Source of the DNA: Lamellibrachia columna | Taxonomy: Eukaryota > Annelida > Polychaeta > Sabellida > Siboglinidae | NCBI GenBank assembly: GCA_963662155.1 | Contig: OY759263.1 | Location: forward strand, 9,652,081 to 9,716,080 | Reading direction: 5' to 3' | Length of the DNA stretch: 64,000 bases | Shown here: positions 62,399 through 64,000 of the stretch, in pieces | How positions within the stretch are numbered: position 1 is the first letter of the stretch | Layout of the letters: the number at the start of each line of letters is the position of its first letter | Notes under the pieces: model-generated | Database searches by the model: none | Seen by the model: the letters and a program-made list of their open reading frames with translations, nothing else | What the model was told of the DNA's origin: nothing | Made by a program: the position numbers and the translations under genes

Positions 62399-63486
62399 CT
62401 TATATAAAACAATAGTTATGAATATCATCATTAATTTACTTGTAAAAACTCCTCACACGAAGAATCAGAACATAAAGACCACTGATCACTCTACTGGAAC
62501 AGTCCTGAACTCCAAGTCTTTCCCTAAAGCTGTCAAAACGTCATGTGAAGACTTCTCTCATCGGACCTCTGAAATGGTCTACCTACCGTGCTGCATATGT
62601 GGTGGAGACACCCAGTGTAGATGCCTGCAAAACCATGCTTGGCACACATTGCAGGGACCGCCCCAGTCCATACGACTATAAACAGTGACACGCCTCATGT
62701 GCACGAATTTAGTTCTTCTTAAATTATATGTTTATCATCATCAGTGGCTTACCGACGATTTTGAAAAGGCGAGGCCGATGGGGGGGGGGAAGTTTAGGCA
62801 CCCATGCTACTATGTAGCGGCGCAACAGAGCATTCAACCAAGGGACCACGGCCCAATGGCCTCCCCTAAATACGTCACTAACTCATTTTTATTAGTATTA
62901 TTGGAGAAGACTTCCATTACATTTGACAACAACTTGCTCTCGCGTTCAAAGTTCAACAAGAGTCAAGTAATTTGCGCCGTTTAGCTTTATTGAAATTATG
63001 TTGCCTGATAACCGACGGCGCCACACTCACACTGAAGGCAATCACGACAGTTCATGCACTTCTACGCAAACGTTTTCAAAGTACGTGTATACCGAACACG
63101 ATTATTTATCCGTTACACATTCAGTAACTTCACATGCCCTGTTGCGCACTCGAGTACTTTGATTAACGTGACGACGTAGCACTGTTCATCCTGTCGTCAA
63201 CATGATGTCACTTCGTCGCCCGCGTCGACGTCTTGGTGCCAACGTCACGGCGTCACTTCATCGCCTGCCTCGATGCTTTAAATCCGGCAACACGGCGTCT
63301 GGAAGTCTTATCGACAGGCGTCGTTGCGACGTTGCCCGTCAGCCTCGACACGCTTGCCAGGGTCTTGGCAAGGAGCGATGTTTTCCTGGCCCGGCCTTCC
63401 ACGCAGCGATTCGTCATGGACGACGACTTTGCTGTTTTACGCTCCTTCGAGCATGCAAGGTCGAGCTTCTACGAGATAAAGACAAA
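62399..63486. other. Spacer with a GC-rich patch
   Basis: No gene supported. 63180-63485 is GC-rich and open in two frames up to an apparent splice donor, but that donor belongs to the adjoining SINE. Confidence 0.45.
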
Positions 63487-63790
63487 GGTAAGTACTTAAA
63501 CAGCGCCGTGTTCAGTCCTTGGGACCATTTAAAGCGTCTTACACCTCCCCCACTCCCCCTGGCAGGCATGTACATTCCAACACCATCTCATCTTCTGTGG
63601 GAACCACTAAGCCACGCCGCAATTACTGCGCGAAGAGTACTAACTAATTTATGTCCTTCAAAGTATATAGCTAGGTACTCATTTATACAGTTATGTGAAC
63701 TGAAATAACGTGGGGTGAAAGAAATTACCCGAGCTTCGAAACGGCAGTAAGAGGATTCGAAGTATACGATGTTACTGCTATACCGCACCT
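63487..63790 (-). mobile_element. tRNA-derived SINE, copy 6
   Basis: Minus-strand copy with the family tail (GGTAAGTACTTAAACAGCGC when read on plus), body and tRNA-like head. Moderately diverged. Confidence 0.85.
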
Positions 63791-64000
63791 TCATTTTCCT
63801 TGGACTGAGGAATCTGACAAGGACCGGCGACTCCATGTCTCCCACGAGCTGGCCCTGCAAAAATGCGACAGGAACTCATTGATAGCATTGATAATACATG
63901 TGTATGGATAATTACAACGGAGTGTAGAAGCGTAGACCGTCGCATAGGAGAAAACAAGGAATTTCGTTGGATCGTAAATGAAAGAAAAATTTAAATGCAC
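63791..64000. other. Window end, nothing recognised
   Basis: Unique sequence with no supportable feature. Confidence 0.5.

Noticed and set aside
63187..63492. GC-rich open stretch ending in AAAG|GTAAGT, looking like a first coding exon
   Set aside because: The GTAAGT belongs to the tail of the antisense SINE at 63487-63790 (the tail also appears, inverted, at 52310-52328). The peptide resembles no family I know. Transcript data could revive it.

Overview
This is eukaryotic, metazoan DNA: genes are split by GT-AG introns, the intergenic space is AT-rich, and minisatellites, microsatellites, LINE remnants, a tRNA-derived SINE family and short terminal-inverted-repeat (TIR) elements are abundant. 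The encoded proteins are not vertebrate copies. A marine invertebrate such as a mollusc or another lophotrochozoan is my best guess, but the sequence alone does not settle the phylum.

Three protein genes are well supported, all on the minus strand. (1) 3403-4374 is an intronless coding exon for a GT31 beta-1,3-galactosyltransferase-like enzyme; a splice acceptor lies just upstream of it, next to a 2.4-kb array of 54-bp repeats. (2) 32826-45733 is a protein O-fucosyltransferase 2 (POFUT2) gene. I assembled it exon by exon (nine coding exons, 443 aa, all phases agree). It carries two versions of exon 5, 79 and 73 nt long and only 49 nt apart, that look mutually exclusive. (3) 48920-59730 is an Abl interactor (ABI) gene: seven coding exons, 436 aa, N-terminal helical region, HHR domain, proline-rich middle and C-terminal SH3.

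Layout: 1-3400 is non-coding with a large compound microsatellite. 3.4-8.8 kb holds the galactosyltransferase and two adjoining satellite arrays (54 bp and 49 bp). 8.8-32.6 kb has no recognisable host gene; it holds microsatellites, a 31-bp satellite, a 9-bp minisatellite, a 127-bp inverted duplication, a TIR element, a decayed LINE and two SINE copies. 32.8-45.7 kb is POFUT2, with a nearly intact LINE antisense in intron 1. 46.0-47.2 kb holds a TIR element joined to a LINE tail. 48.9-59.7 kb is ABI, with a 41-bp array, SINEs and a 2.2-kb hAT-like element in its introns. 59.8-64 kb is repeat-rich: a LINE fragment, a TIR element with an hAT-like element nested in it, and a SINE.

Two of the three genes act in secretory-pathway glycosylation (POFUT2 in the ER, GT31 enzymes usually in the Golgi). 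ABI belongs to the WAVE actin-nucleation complex and is functionally unrelated. No operon-like logic is expected. The most interesting signals are the POFUT2 alternative exon pair; three TIR elements that share a core word (GGGCTAGT, or GTTAGT in one) but differ in the word after it; and two hAT-like insertions with perfect 8-bp target duplications. All exon structures are inferred from reading frame, splice consensus and remembered family sequence; no transcript or database evidence was available.
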